This document shows positions 26,350 through 38,000 of a stretch of 64,000 nucleotides of DNA, one piece after another (within the stretch, counting starts at the first letter, position 1; every line of letters starts with the position of its first letter). The position numbers were made by a program, and so were the translations under genes. Source of the DNA: Paramecium sonneborni (lineage: Eukaryota > Ciliophora > Oligohymenophorea > Peniculida > Parameciidae); NCBI GenBank assembly GCA_905182985.1, contig CAJJDN010000027.1, positions 573,277 through 637,276 of the forward strand. Reading direction: 5' to 3'. The notes under the pieces are model-generated. The model did not search any database and was not told where the DNA came from. It was given only the letters and a program-made list of their open reading frames with translations.

Positions 26350-28727
26350 ATGTCAAGAGGAAATTAAAGAGTTTAATTACCTTAAATTCAACAGAAATAA
26401 CAAGTTGAAAATTACAATTTCATTACTACAAAGAAAAAAACTGTTTAATTTTAATAATCTCTACCTCAAGAAGAAATTTAAGAAGATTGGAAAAAGAAAT
26501 GTGAAGAATTATAAAAAGATGTAGAAACAAGAAATCAAACTATCTTCAGTATTCAAAGGAATTTTGAATCTTTATCTGCTTTGTTAAAGACTGAAAAGTA
26601 AGAGAACATGGGAGTTCGTGAAGAAGTTATTAAATTAAGAGAAATCAACTAATAATTATAATAATAAGATAAAGATAATCAATACAAGTTAAGTGAAAAT
26701 TAAAGAAAGTTAAAGGAGTTTTAATAATATCATGAATAATTATTAGATGAAAGGAAAACCAATCAAAAATTAAATGTTGAAATTAATAATTTGAAAAATT
26801 AAATTATTTAACTAGAAGCAATCATTAACAGAAAAGAAAATGAAATTCGATAAATGTCATCAACCATTTCTTCTTTATAAATGGATCTATCTTTATTGCC
26901 ATCTTTATCAAAAGAAAATGAAAAATTACAATAAACAATTTAAACATTAAAAGAATAAATTGTTTATTTAGAAGTAATTATAAAATTCAATCATTATTTA
27001 GAAATCTAATGCTGATAAAGAATTAAATCTATAAATTGCATTCAAAAATCATACCTAACTCAATAGTCTCATTGAAAATCTTAAATTAGATAATATTGCA
27101 GCTTAAGGAACTATTAAACATCTCAAAAGTGAAGAAAATGTATTTTAATTATAATAAATTAATAGGTATCACTTTTGAAAATTGCTAAACAATAATAAGA
27201 AATACAAGAATTACTATCCCAAATTAAATAATTATAGGATTAACTCAGTAATCAAAATACTATGTTATAAACTAGAAATTAATAGGATGGCTAATAAAAT
27301 TAAGTCATTTTATAATTACAAAGACAATTACTGGAATCTCAAAAATAATATTAAATTATTATTGATGAAAATCAAAATCTAACTAATTTTGTTAATGATA
27401 ATATGTCCATTATTGAATAGTATTAGGCAGTCTTATAGACTTTTGGAAATATTAATTTTATCCAATTAATCAAGGATCATCAAAAACTTTAATCTGATTA
27501 CAAATTAAAGAATGAAAAACTTGAATAAGCTTAATAAGAAACAATAAAATTGAATGAAAAGTTATAATAATGTTAATAAGAAATTACTAGTGTAAGAAGT
27601 TAAATTACATAATTCTAATAATAAAATAAAGAAATAGCTTAAAAAGCATCTTATTTTGAAGATGAATTAAAGACTTTTTAAACTATTAAATCAACATCTC
27701 ATAATAATGAATAGGTTATGAAAAGTTTGTAAACACAATTAAAACAGAAAAGTGAGAATGAACAAAATTTATTATAATAAATGAAAGTAATTTAATAAGA
27801 TTTATAAAAATATAACGAATTTGATGGATTAATTATGACATATAAATAATTTACAAAACCTGTTGAGTTTATACTCACTTCTGATTTAAATTAACTGAAA
27901 TAAAACATTTAATAAATTACTTAATCAAATTAATTATATATAGAAGATATTGAATAGAGAAATAAATAAATTGAAACTCTAATTAAATAAATCTAAGATA
28001 AAGATTAAGCTTTGAATGATTAAAATTCATAAATATCTAGCTCTAGTGAATAAATGTTTTCTCTTAAAATTAAATTAGATTAAGCATTAATAGATTTAGA
28101 TCAAATGATAAAGGAAAGTAAGACCTAGAAAATTTCCATTGATTAATTAGGAAATGATCTCACTGTTGCTAATAAAGAGAATAGGAACCTTGCTTAATAG
28201 GTTTATGAATAAATGGAAAACTTATAATAATTGAATATGAAGAATGGAAATCTTTAAAAAGAATTAAATTGTATTTAATATTAAATTAATATATTTAGAG
28301 AACTAAGATATAACATATAAATTAAGTTTGGATGTAAAAAATTTAACTTAGAAATTGAAAAAAGCAGAAGAAGAATTAGAAATGCTTGTAATTATTTAAA
28401 ATTAATTATTTTTAGAATCCCGAAAAAATGAGGGGTTTATAATTTTAATTAGATTAGAAAGAGAAAGAATTTTAGAGTTAATTGCAAAATATTGCTCTTG
28501 CTTTAGATGCATAAATCACATCTATTACTTGCAATAATTGTATGGAAATTTTATAAAAGACAAATACTTGTTATCCATGTGGTCATTCTTATTGTGAGAA
28601 ATGTTTCTAAAATCAATGTTAAGAATGTTAGGATTAAGATGGATGGTTCAAAAATAAGAGGTTAGATGACTTAATAAGTAAGATAAATTATTCTAAATAA
28701 ATTTTGAATACTTATAAAAAGAAATGA
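26350..28727 (+). CDS. long coiled-coil protein with C-terminal RING-type finger
   Basis: Starts 28 nt after the previous stop. Four introns (28, 26, 28 and 28 nt) give about 755 residues. Nearly the whole protein is heptad-like, Glu/Lys/Gln-rich coiled coil, with about half of the Gln as TAA. The last 85 residues carry a zinc finger, ITCNNCMEIL, then CYPCGHSYCEKCF, then CQECQ. The C-x2-C...C-x-H-x3-C-x2-C pattern is a RING-type finger, the E2-binding module of E3 ubiquitin ligases. The target is unknown; the coiled coil suggests dimerisation or a cytoskeletal or ciliary scaffold. Confidence 0.8.
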
Positions 28728-28746
28728 TAATTTACTATAACTATAT

Positions 28747-30801
28747 TCAATATATGGATTTTTTAAATTTACTAAAGTCTAGTTGATACTTTTTAGGATT
28801 ATTAGAACTTAATATTAACTTTATTTTTGTTATTTAAGTCTTAATATCAAAAGGAGTTTATGATTCTAACTAGCTCCCTTGAGTTCTTGTACTAGGTGTA
28901 TGCAAACTCGGTTTAGAGGTAGTATGAGAATTTAATTTCAAATTATATGACTTAATTAAAAAGCTAGTAGGAGATTATGGGATTGTTTGGTTTTACTTAG
29001 AATTAAAGGTTGGACTCTAAATTTTTTAATTAAAGGTTGGACTTTAAATTGCTTATGTTTTTTTAAGAGATTAATGATTAATTCTCTAAGCATGTTTGAA
29101 GTTGTTGAACAATTTAGTAGATTGATTTGGATTTGATTTTCCATAAAATTCAAGACTTAAAAGAGCTTGTGGATTTTTATTTTTTTATTCTTAGTCATTT
29201 TCTATGATGATGCTATCATAATTGATATCATAGTTTAGATGCCTATCTGAAAGTTCAGTTTTATGTCGATGATTCATTAACGATTATATTTTTATATTAA
29301 GTTTGTCATTATAATTATTAGAGAAGCCTATAATATTCATAATCCAATTTAAATTACATAAAAAATTGAAATAATTTTCTAATTAAAATAATTTATTAGT
29401 TTACTTCTAAATGTTTTCTCCTTGAAATGCTATAAATTCGTGAGGTGTTGTATCAAAAAATCCTAAAATTAAGATATTCTTTGATGCTTATAATAATTTA
29501 ATTTTTTAAACTAAAGCATTTATGCAACTCTTTTTCAATTTGTATTAAACTATAGAATTAAATGCTTAATCATATGCTTCATCATTTTCATAAACTGGAA
29601 TTTTAATAATCTTCTATTGTATTAAAAGGACTATTATTCCAATATTAGGTCTGGATTAAGGAATTTGCTGATTATGTAAAGAAATAAATTTCTTGTAACA
29701 TTCCTTAACTCTCAAATCTTAATGATAAAAAGAATTAATTTTACATTTTTTTTCTTAAAATTATTGAGACAATTTTTGCATAAATGAATTAACATGAGTT
29801 TCAATGAGGAGCATCAATAATATCTTGTTTGTTTGTTATACATTCTTTTACATAGTTTAACAAATCCTATCAATTATCAAATTATATGAATAAATATCGA
29901 TCTTAAATATCTAGCTAAGATAATTTTATAAAAATTTACTGATTGTATTCAATTTATAAACACATAAGTTTTTTGAAATAGGTGATGGTGATCTACAACT
30001 ATTATTTAAATCAAGATATGTTCTTTTTGTATTAGGTAATAATTGTGAATTTTATATTTAGGACTTCTAATATGAGGTAATTAATGTAAGAATATTATTG
30101 ATGTCATTTTGATAATTTGATTTATCTTCAATTAATTCAAATGCTTGAAAACTTTCAACTGTTTTACACTTAATACTTTTGTAATCTGATTAGTTTTCTT
30201 TATTTTGAGAAGATAAAAGTGTTTATGGTAATGTTCTATCAGGTGTAGTTTATTTAATTTAATGATTGATGCTTTCAGATTCTAGTTCTCTATTGGATTA
30301 TAGAGGGAAAGGTAAGATTTGACACTTTTTCATAATCAATTAAGCTTTAATTCTGAGAAGATTTTGAAGGAGAACGATATTAGTTCCTAATTTGGCACTA
30401 GTTGCAATGAAATTGATTTAATTTATGCACAATAACTTTCTAATTCATCTTAAAGATGTTATTGGGAATCTAATTTGTTATTAATGAGTACAAGAAATTA
30501 ATAAGAACAATTCAGTTATTTAAGTATTATTTGAATTCTATGTAGATAGATAAAAAATATACTTAGATTTGGCAAATTGAATTGATTATGATGACTAATC
30601 ACATACAATTAAGAAGCAAAGTGCATCTGGTATGTAAGATTCATCCTTTTAGAATTCATAGATTAAGAGTGTTTCTTGCATTTTATCATGTAATTAAATT
30701 GTTTTGAGATCAGTTTTAGAATCCAATAATTTTAGGATAGTTTTTTTACCGACTGCTTTTGCTCCTGAAATGATAGCTTTAAATTGATAATAATATTTCA
30801 T
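28747..30801 (-). CDS. Ras-like GTPase domain with very long C-terminal extension
   Basis: Starts MKYYYQFKAIISG at 30799-30801, with one 25-nt intron. G motifs: P loop GAKAVGKKT (the usual Ser/Thr after GK is Lys), NKLD (guanine specificity) and TSAK (G5). Between NKLD and TSAK, near 30425, the frame slips by one base with no possible intron, so there is probably a sequence error or a mutation. After the roughly 170-residue domain come about 490 more residues, Gln/Asn/Lys-rich, with a duplicated IQSPTFN motif near the C terminus; no CAAX box ends the protein (last residues KKSIY). It may be a pseudo-GTPase or a Roc/Rab-like scaffold. The start codons of this gene and the next are 23 nt apart, divergent. 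Confidence 0.7.
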
Positions 30802-30824
30802 TTGTAAAAATTTCAAATTTTGGA

Positions 30825-32413
30825 ATGAATAAAATTTATAGTCAATATAATCTTGATAGATTACGATTGTAACAATCACAGAAGGATTCGATTAAATTGG
30901 AAAGTATCAAAAATTTGATATTTTAAAGGAAGTGATATTAAAAGGGGAACTGGAAAAAATGCTATAAGAAAAATCTTTGGAATTGAAGATAATAGTAAAC
31001 ATGATTATGACATTTACGAGAAGTAATAACTAGATGCATTTAAGAAGGAGATTGAAGAGGAGAATGATCTTTTGACAGATGAATTGATATTAAGATTCTT
31101 GTATGCGAATCATTTTGATTTTCCAGAAGCAATAAAAGTAAGAATAAAAATTAATAGGATAGCATATGCGACTTCATTAATAATGGCTTTCAGATGCTAA
31201 TAATTTTAAGTGGTCACTGAACACAGAAGAAATGATAGTATTTTCTATTTAATAATGTACAAGAAATAAGGAGCAGTATATATTAGTGGACGAGGACAAG
31301 GTTTTAGACCAATTCTGGTGATAAATGCTGATAAGTTCGACATTAACATATATCCCATAGAAGATATCATGAGAGCAATATCAATAGTTCTCATGGTTGT
31401 TAAAGATTATATGTTAGTGTCTGGGAAAGTTGAGAGTTGGTTTGTTATTGTTGAAGCTAAGAATACAACAGCATTTTCTGTTCCTTTTACTGTACTGATC
31501 CTTATCTATTTGATAGCATTTAAATACGATTTTTGATATGCTTAAACACAATTTCCCTTGTTACTTAGAGCGAATGTTTATATTACAACCATAGACATCT
31601 ATTTAAATTACTTGGTAAATTGTTGAATAATTTATACCCTACAATTCTAGACATAAGATTGAATTTGTTAATAATGATTTTTCATTGATGTTCAATTACA
31701 TTAAACCAAAATAATTAGAATAAAGACATGGTGGTAGAGCACCAAATGTTTATGATTATTGGCCACCACATATTGATGATTTTAATGAAGTTGAATATTT
31801 ATTGAAAGAGTAATAAGAAACTAAAAAAATTTAACAGTAAATTCAGTAACTCCAAAAAGTTATGCCATTTACTTCATAAATTGATGTGTAAATTTCTAAT
31901 CTTTTGAGGAAAAAATATAAACCTAAAAATAAAATTTATCAAGAAGAAACTCATCTAGAAACTAACAACTATTATATGAATAAATCACAGGCAAAAACAG
32001 TATTCTTAAATGCTCCAAAAATTTAATAAGTTATTTAAACTTAGTCGCCTATAGAATAACAAGAAATTTAAACATAATATAAACCTCAAGAAGTTAATAC
32101 ATCTTTTGAATAACAGCTTTATAATAATCAATTTAATCATAATTACTAAACAATACCTTCCTAAACATAATTCAATACTAATACTTAAAGTAATTAATAA
32201 TATTTTAGATAACCTTTAAATTAAACGAGATTTATAGGTTCTAAAACAAGATTAAATGAAACATAGAATTCGTAAATGCATGGTTCATAAAATCCTAATT
32301 TCTAATCTAGATTTGTAGGACCTAAAACTTAGCATCTAATTATTAAATAAGATATGAGTATAATTGCCAATAAAGAGGAACTTGTATCAGCATAACATTC
32401 ATAAATAATGTGA
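30825..32413 (+). CDS. Sec14-like CRAL-TRIO domain protein
   Basis: Four introns (25, 25, 26 and 25 nt) give about 496 residues. The N-terminal helix bundle (DELILRFLYANHFDFPEAIK) precedes a CRAL-TRIO lipid-binding domain: GAVYISGRGQGFRPILVINA, then ESWFVIVEAKN, FDMLKHNFPCYLERMFIL and the closing KPKQLEQRHGG element. The last 200 residues are Gln/Asn/Ser-rich and low complexity. Sec14 proteins exchange phosphatidylinositol and other lipids between membranes and support lipid kinases. The start at 30825 is set by a 25-nt intron (GTATC...AAAG) that joins the first exon in frame. It is divergent from the Ras-like gene with only 23 nt between ATGs. Confidence 0.88.
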
Positions 32414-32447
32414 TTAAATAATAAATGATGTTATTAAATAATTATCA

Positions 32448-33667
32448 ATGATTAAAAACTTAATTTATACATTTTCAACTATTGCAAATCCTTACAAAGT
32501 TTTGGGAATAAATAAGGGAGCATCAATTCAAGAGATAAAATAAGCTTATTATAAATTGGCTTAGCTTTATCATCCAGATAAAAACAATGCAAAAGATGCT
32601 GCTAAAATGTTTACTTAAGTAAATAATGCTTATGAGATTCTATCTGATGAAGTAATATTATTATTTAGTTTAGAATAAGAAAAGAATGTATGACACTTGT
32701 GGAGTATAAGAGGATAACGAATAAGATTTTGAAGAGGAATTAAGAGGGAATGCAAATGGTTATTAGTAAAAAGTTAGGAGAAAATAGTCAAAAGGGAAAT
32801 ATTATTCAAAATTTCATTAAGCTGAATATGAAACGATTTTTAGTGAGTTTGATTTATTTTTTTAATAGAAGCATGGTAAAAAGAAAGCTTATTATGCTAA
32901 GAAAAAAGGAGATGATATAAAATTGGGATTAAAATTAAGTTTTAGAGATTCAGTATTTGGTGGAAAGCATTAATTATCTTATAGAAGATAGAAAACATGT
33001 GAGACATGTAAGGGAAGTAGATGTGCTCCAGGAAAATCAGGATAAAAGTGTTTTTCTTGTGGTGGTTCAGGATGGTTATTTTATGTAGATGGAGGTAGTT
33101 CAATGGAAGTGAAATGTAATAATTGTGATGGATGGGGAAAGGTAGTTAGAGATCCTTGTTTAGTATGTGAAGGAAGTGGAATAGTTGAAAAAGAGTTTGA
33201 TATTGAAATAGAATTACCAAAAGGAATTTAAAATGGGACTATAATTAGATAATCTAGATATGGTCATGCAGTATTTATATTTTGAGATAATAGAGTAAAT
33301 ATTCAGGAGAACCAGGAGATTTATTGATTGAAGTTGAAGTTGAGGAAGATAATAGTTTAAGAAGAGATGGCAATAATATTATTAGTGAGTTAGAATTGAG
33401 TGTGAGTGAAATGGTATTAGGATGTAAGAAGTAGATTCAAACTATATGGGGAGCTTTAGAGGTTTAAAATAAATAAATATGGATTAGATTTCTATTCCAG
33501 GAGCATAATAGCCAAGGACTAAATTGTAAATACCATAGTATGGAATTCAGTATGGACAATCTTAATGGAAGAAGGGGGATCATATTGTTATTTTGAACTT
33601 AGAGATTCCATAACAGCTGAATGAGAGAACTAAACAATTATATTATGAACTTTTAAAGCAATTATGA
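32448..33667 (+). CDS. type I DnaJ (Hsp40), probably mitochondrial
   Basis: Three introns (22, 23 and 26 nt) give about 382 residues. The N terminus (MIKNLIYTFST) is basic-amphipathic and suits a mitochondrial presequence. The J domain follows with HPD (LYHPDKNNAKDAAKMF). There is no long Gly/Phe linker. Four zinc-finger repeats are seen: CETCKGSR, CFSCGGSG, CNNCDGWG and CLVCEGSG. The C-terminal substrate-binding region carries IEVEV, LGCKKQIQTIWG and QPRTKLQIP. These co-chaperones stimulate Hsp70 ATPase. A copy lacking the first 61 nt follows the single N at 33891; see the repeat entries. Confidence 0.93.
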
Positions 33668-33890
33668 TTGGGAAATCCGTTTTTGTGTTATTAATAATAA
33701 AATGAAGTGGACACTGATTATAGTGGCTCTATGCATGTATTCGTTGCATGCAAATTCAGATCTTGATACTGTCAAACAACTGTTGACAGATTTGAAAACT
33801 AATGTGTAATTAGATATCGAGGCCTTGGATGCAGCTTGGGAATTGCATAAGAAAAACAAGCAATCAGTTATTGATGCCCTAGGTTTTTCA
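32509..33890 (+). repeat. duplicated block, copy 1 (left of single N)
   Basis: This 1382-nt block (most of the DnaJ gene plus the first 189 nt of the trichocyst-like gene) recurs at 33892-35273 with a constant offset of 1383. The copies look identical line by line, introns and spacers included. They are separated by a single N. Perfect identity in non-coding DNA and an N at the join indicate overlapping contig ends placed side by side. Confidence 0.93.
33702..33890 (+). pseudogene. truncated duplicate of the trichocyst-like gene (assembly artefact)
   Basis: Identical to 35085-35273: the signal peptide and first 63 codons, then the N at 33891. It is the end of the left contig and not a separate gene. 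Confidence 0.9.
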
Positions 33891-33891
33891 N

Positions 33892-35050
33892 TAAATAAGG
33901 GAGCATCAATTCAAGAGATAAAATAAGCTTATTATAAATTGGCTTAGCTTTATCATCCAGATAAAAACAATGCAAAAGATGCTGCTAAAATGTTTACTTA
34001 AGTAAATAATGCTTATGAGATTCTATCTGATGAAGTAATATTATTATTTAGTTTAGAATAAGAAAAGAATGTATGACACTTGTGGAGTATAAGAGGATAA
34101 CGAATAAGATTTTGAAGAGGAATTAAGAGGGAATGCAAATGGTTATTAGTAAAAAGTTAGGAGAAAATAGTCAAAAGGGAAATATTATTCAAAATTTCAT
34201 TAAGCTGAATATGAAACGATTTTTAGTGAGTTTGATTTATTTTTTTAATAGAAGCATGGTAAAAAGAAAGCTTATTATGCTAAGAAAAAAGGAGATGATA
34301 TAAAATTGGGATTAAAATTAAGTTTTAGAGATTCAGTATTTGGTGGAAAGCATTAATTATCTTATAGAAGATAGAAAACATGTGAGACATGTAAGGGAAG
34401 TAGATGTGCTCCAGGAAAATCAGGATAAAAGTGTTTTTCTTGTGGTGGTTCAGGATGGTTATTTTATGTAGATGGAGGTAGTTCAATGGAAGTGAAATGT
34501 AATAATTGTGATGGATGGGGAAAGGTAGTTAGAGATCCTTGTTTAGTATGTGAAGGAAGTGGAATAGTTGAAAAAGAGTTTGATATTGAAATAGAATTAC
34601 CAAAAGGAATTTAAAATGGGACTATAATTAGATAATCTAGATATGGTCATGCAGTATTTATATTTTGAGATAATAGAGTAAATATTCAGGAGAACCAGGA
34701 GATTTATTGATTGAAGTTGAAGTTGAGGAAGATAATAGTTTAAGAAGAGATGGCAATAATATTATTAGTGAGTTAGAATTGAGTGTGAGTGAAATGGTAT
34801 TAGGATGTAAGAAGTAGATTCAAACTATATGGGGAGCTTTAGAGGTTTAAAATAAATAAATATGGATTAGATTTCTATTCCAGGAGCATAATAGCCAAGG
34901 ACTAAATTGTAAATACCATAGTATGGAATTCAGTATGGACAATCTTAATGGAAGAAGGGGGATCATATTGTTATTTTGAACTTAGAGATTCCATAACAGC
35001 TGAATGAGAGAACTAAACAATTATATTATGAACTTTTAAAGCAATTATGA
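33892..35050 (+). pseudogene. 5'-truncated duplicate of DnaJ (assembly artefact)
   Basis: Identical to 32509-33667. It lacks the ATG and the first 20 codons because it starts at a contig edge. It should not be counted as a second DnaJ gene. Confidence 0.9.
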
Positions 35051-35273
35051 TTGGGAAATCCGTTTTTGTGTTATTAATAATAAAATGAAGTGGACACTGA
35101 TTATAGTGGCTCTATGCATGTATTCGTTGCATGCAAATTCAGATCTTGATACTGTCAAACAACTGTTGACAGATTTGAAAACTAATGTGTAATTAGATAT
35201 CGAGGCCTTGGATGCAGCTTGGGAATTGCATAAGAAAAACAAGCAATCAGTTATTGATGCCCTAGGTTTTTCA
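33892..35273 (+). repeat. duplicated block, copy 2 (right of single N)
   Basis: Second copy of the 1382-nt block described at 32509-33890. The sequence then continues uniquely into the full trichocyst-like gene, so the correct locus is copy 1 left flank joined to copy 2 right flank. Confidence 0.93.
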
Positions 35274-36784
35274 GCATCTGAATAAAGAAGTGAATGTGCA
35301 AAGAAGGATGAAGATGTTTAAAGCAAATAGAGGGATATCAAAATAACAAACGATTTTGTCTCTTGGATGTAAAAAAGATAAGGATTGAATTCTTAAAGAT
35401 TAGGAGTATTGGAAGTGAATAGGTACATAAATCATCTATCATAGATGTTAAGCTAGCAACAATTATGTACATGACATCAAGAATTACAAAATAGCATTGG
35501 CATTGGTCAGATTTTTGAGAGAACAATTAGATAAATTTGATTCTAATGCAACAGCTGCCTAAAAATAAGAATTCTTATAAAGAGTACATAAATTTGTGTA
35601 AATCTATCAAACAGGAAAGCTTTTAACAATGGTTGATAGATTAGAAATGAAAGATGATGGTTCATATGTATTACCAGATATTGAAGGTGAAGAATAAGAT
35701 TTGACAGAATCTGTATTAAGTCAAACAAGAGGAAAGAAATATGCTAATAAAATTCTTCTTTAATAATAATAAACAACAGTTATTGCTTCTGGTGATGGTG
35801 ATGATAAAGCTGACAGTGCAGTTGTTCTTATTCCTAGTTAATGTGATGATTCTATTAACACTGTTGTAGTAGTTTAAAATGATGATGGAACAGGTGCTGA
35901 TGATGATTTACATATAAGATTTACAAATGGTGGTGGTTAAGGAGGATCATCAAAACCAAAACCATAACCAAAGCCATAACCTAAACCATAACCTTAAGAA
36001 GAATCAGATGATACAGAAGAAGAATCAGATGATGTTGTATCAGAAGAATAAGGAGACGTATCTGAAGAATAAGGAGAATTATCAGAAGAAGATTAATAAC
36101 CTGAAGATGATACACCAGAAGATTAATCTGATAATAATGAAGAAGGATCAGAAGAAGAAGATCATAAATAAGATGATGAACCAACTCATCCAACAGGAGA
36201 AGATGATGATACAAATGATGATGAAGATGATACAAATGATGATGATAATGGAGATGGTGGAGATTCTAATCAAACAAATAAAGATAATGGTGGTGGTTAA
36301 AAATAAACTGAAGAAGAGGAAGATTTAAGTGTATTATATTTATATTTATCTAATCTAGGATATTAGAAAATTATTAGATGCAATCGAAAAACATTCTAAA
36401 AAATCATTAGATTTAGAATAAGAAGATGAAGTCAGAAGTTCTATGATCTATATTGATTTCAAATTACATATTGAATTAGAAAATCAATACTTTGATAAAT
36501 AAATTGCTGGAGAAAAAGACAATTTAGTATTCATTCTATCTTTATTTCTAGATTAAACTCACAAATCAATTAACTAGTAGAGTTGGAATTGCAAGACAAT
36601 GTAATGCAAGACTTAAGCAAATCACTATTGCTTATTAAGTTAGTCAAGATGTATCTATTGATTTTAATATTCTTAGGATTACAATGATTCTTATTAACAT
36701 TACTTGGAACTCAGAAAACAAAAAGAGGAAGAACTTGCAACCTTTGATGATATTTACAGAATTTATACCACCTAGGTTGTTTGA
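35085..36784 (+). CDS. trichocyst-matrix/Grl-like acidic secreted protein
   Basis: Signal peptide MKWTLIIVALCMYSLHA. Introns of 22, 28, 25 and 26 nt give about 530 residues. The N-terminal helical domain has a Leu/Glu/Lys heptad character and the LEVNRCQASNNYVHDI segment that resembles the conserved EVNRC motif of trichocyst matrix proteins (Paramecium TMP, Tetrahymena Grl). A central region of about 150 residues is almost only Glu, Asp, Ser, Gln, Pro and Gly, with a KPKPQP repeat. The C-terminal helical domain (RQCNARLKQI...EEELATF) is again coiled coil. TMPs form the crystalline, Ca-responsive core of docked secretory granules. The acidic insert would bind calcium. Family call moderate. Confidence 0.65.
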
Positions 36785-37121
36785 ATTTTACACCATAAAT
36801 CATAAAATTATTCAATCTTATAATTATACATATTAATCTTATGTTTACCATTGACAATAATTTAATCGTAATTCTTATTTATTTATATTTGGTTTATATT
36901 TAATTTAACAATATATGTTTATTAGAATAATTTATATCATATAAATATCTTGACTTCCTTAGTTACAATTTTATCATCTATTAAATCTTGTTCCATTCTA
37001 ATTAATATATTTGCATTCTAATTAATATAATTGGGTTATAATTTATATTCAATTTTAATTGAAAGTGATATTAGAATTATAAAAAGCTTTGTTAATATTG
37101 ATTTACAATAATTATTTTATA
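36785..37121. other. AT-rich spacer (also present at 38122-38458)
   Basis: 337 nt between the trichocyst-like stop and the SHIPPO start, with two copies of a CATTCTAATTAATAT unit around 36990-37035. Nothing else is seen. Confidence 0.5.
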
Positions 37122-37730
37122 ATGTCAATAACTGTTTCGACCTGTCAATAGATATGTTAATCACCATTAAACCTTAGTCCTTCAAAAAATCTATGGACTT
37201 TCTCCAAATCCGATAGATTTGGCAAATTGGCAAATCCAACATTGTATATGATGATATTGATCAAAATTTTAGTTGCTAATAAGCATTTTACAATCTACCA
37301 TCATAGATTGAAAAAAGATCAGCAGGTATTGGTAAAGGCAATAAGTACATTATAATTGATAAATTGCAGAATTGATTTTACCAAAGTTGTTGTTCCAAGT
37401 CCATCTCCTCAATAATATAATTTAGGTAGTGATGTCTAATTGAATTTAAAAAAAAACAAAGGATATAAATTTGGTGTGAGTAGAGATAAAATGGCTAGCA
37501 CAGGTATTCTAGGAACCTTAAATCTCAAAACTCCAGGTTTTAACTCATTTACTTTATTATATAGCACCTGGAACTTATGATTTAGGAACGACTTTAAGTG
37601 ATATCAGATACACAATGAGACCTAAACCTTAAAAAAGCTCATTAATATCTAATGCCAAAGTTCCAGGACCAGGATAATATGAATCATTACCAGCTATTAA
37701 TGAGAAGGGAAGATATCCAATATCAAAGTA
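37122..37730 (+). pseudogene. truncated duplicate of the SHIPPO gene (assembly artefact)
   Basis: Identical to 38459-39067 and cut by the N run. It represents a contig end and not a paralog. Confidence 0.9.
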
Positions 37731-38000
37731 NNNNNNNNNNNNNNNNNNNNNNNNNNNNNNNNNNNNNNNNNNNNNNNNNNNNNNNNNNNNNNNNNNNNNN
37801 NNNNNNNNNNNNNNNNNNNNNNNNNNNNNNNNNNNNNNNNNNNNNNNNNNNNNNNNNNNNNNNNNNNNNNNNNNNNNNNNNNNNNNNNNNNNNNNNNNNN
37901 NNNNNNNNNNNNNNNNNNNNNNNNNNNNNNNNNNNNNNNNNNNNNNNNNNNNNNNNNNNNNNNNNNNNNNNNNNNNNNNNNNNNNNNNNNNNNNNNNNNN
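37731..38000. other. assembly gap (run of N)
   Basis: A 270-base run of N. Because the flanks overlap by 1067 nt, the gap size is probably fictitious and the true distance negative. Confidence 0.98.

Larger units (their letters stand above)
36664..37730 (+). repeat. duplicated block, copy 1 (left of N run)
   Basis: 1067 nt ending at the N run, repeated at 38001-39067 with constant offset 1337. It covers the last 121 nt of the trichocyst-like gene, the spacer and the first 609 nt of the SHIPPO gene. As with the first duplication, this looks like unmerged contig overlap. Confidence 0.93.

Noticed and set aside
32448..35050. Tandem DnaJ gene duplication
   Set aside because: Copies are identical including introns and spacers, both are cut at the N, so a contig overlap is the simpler explanation.
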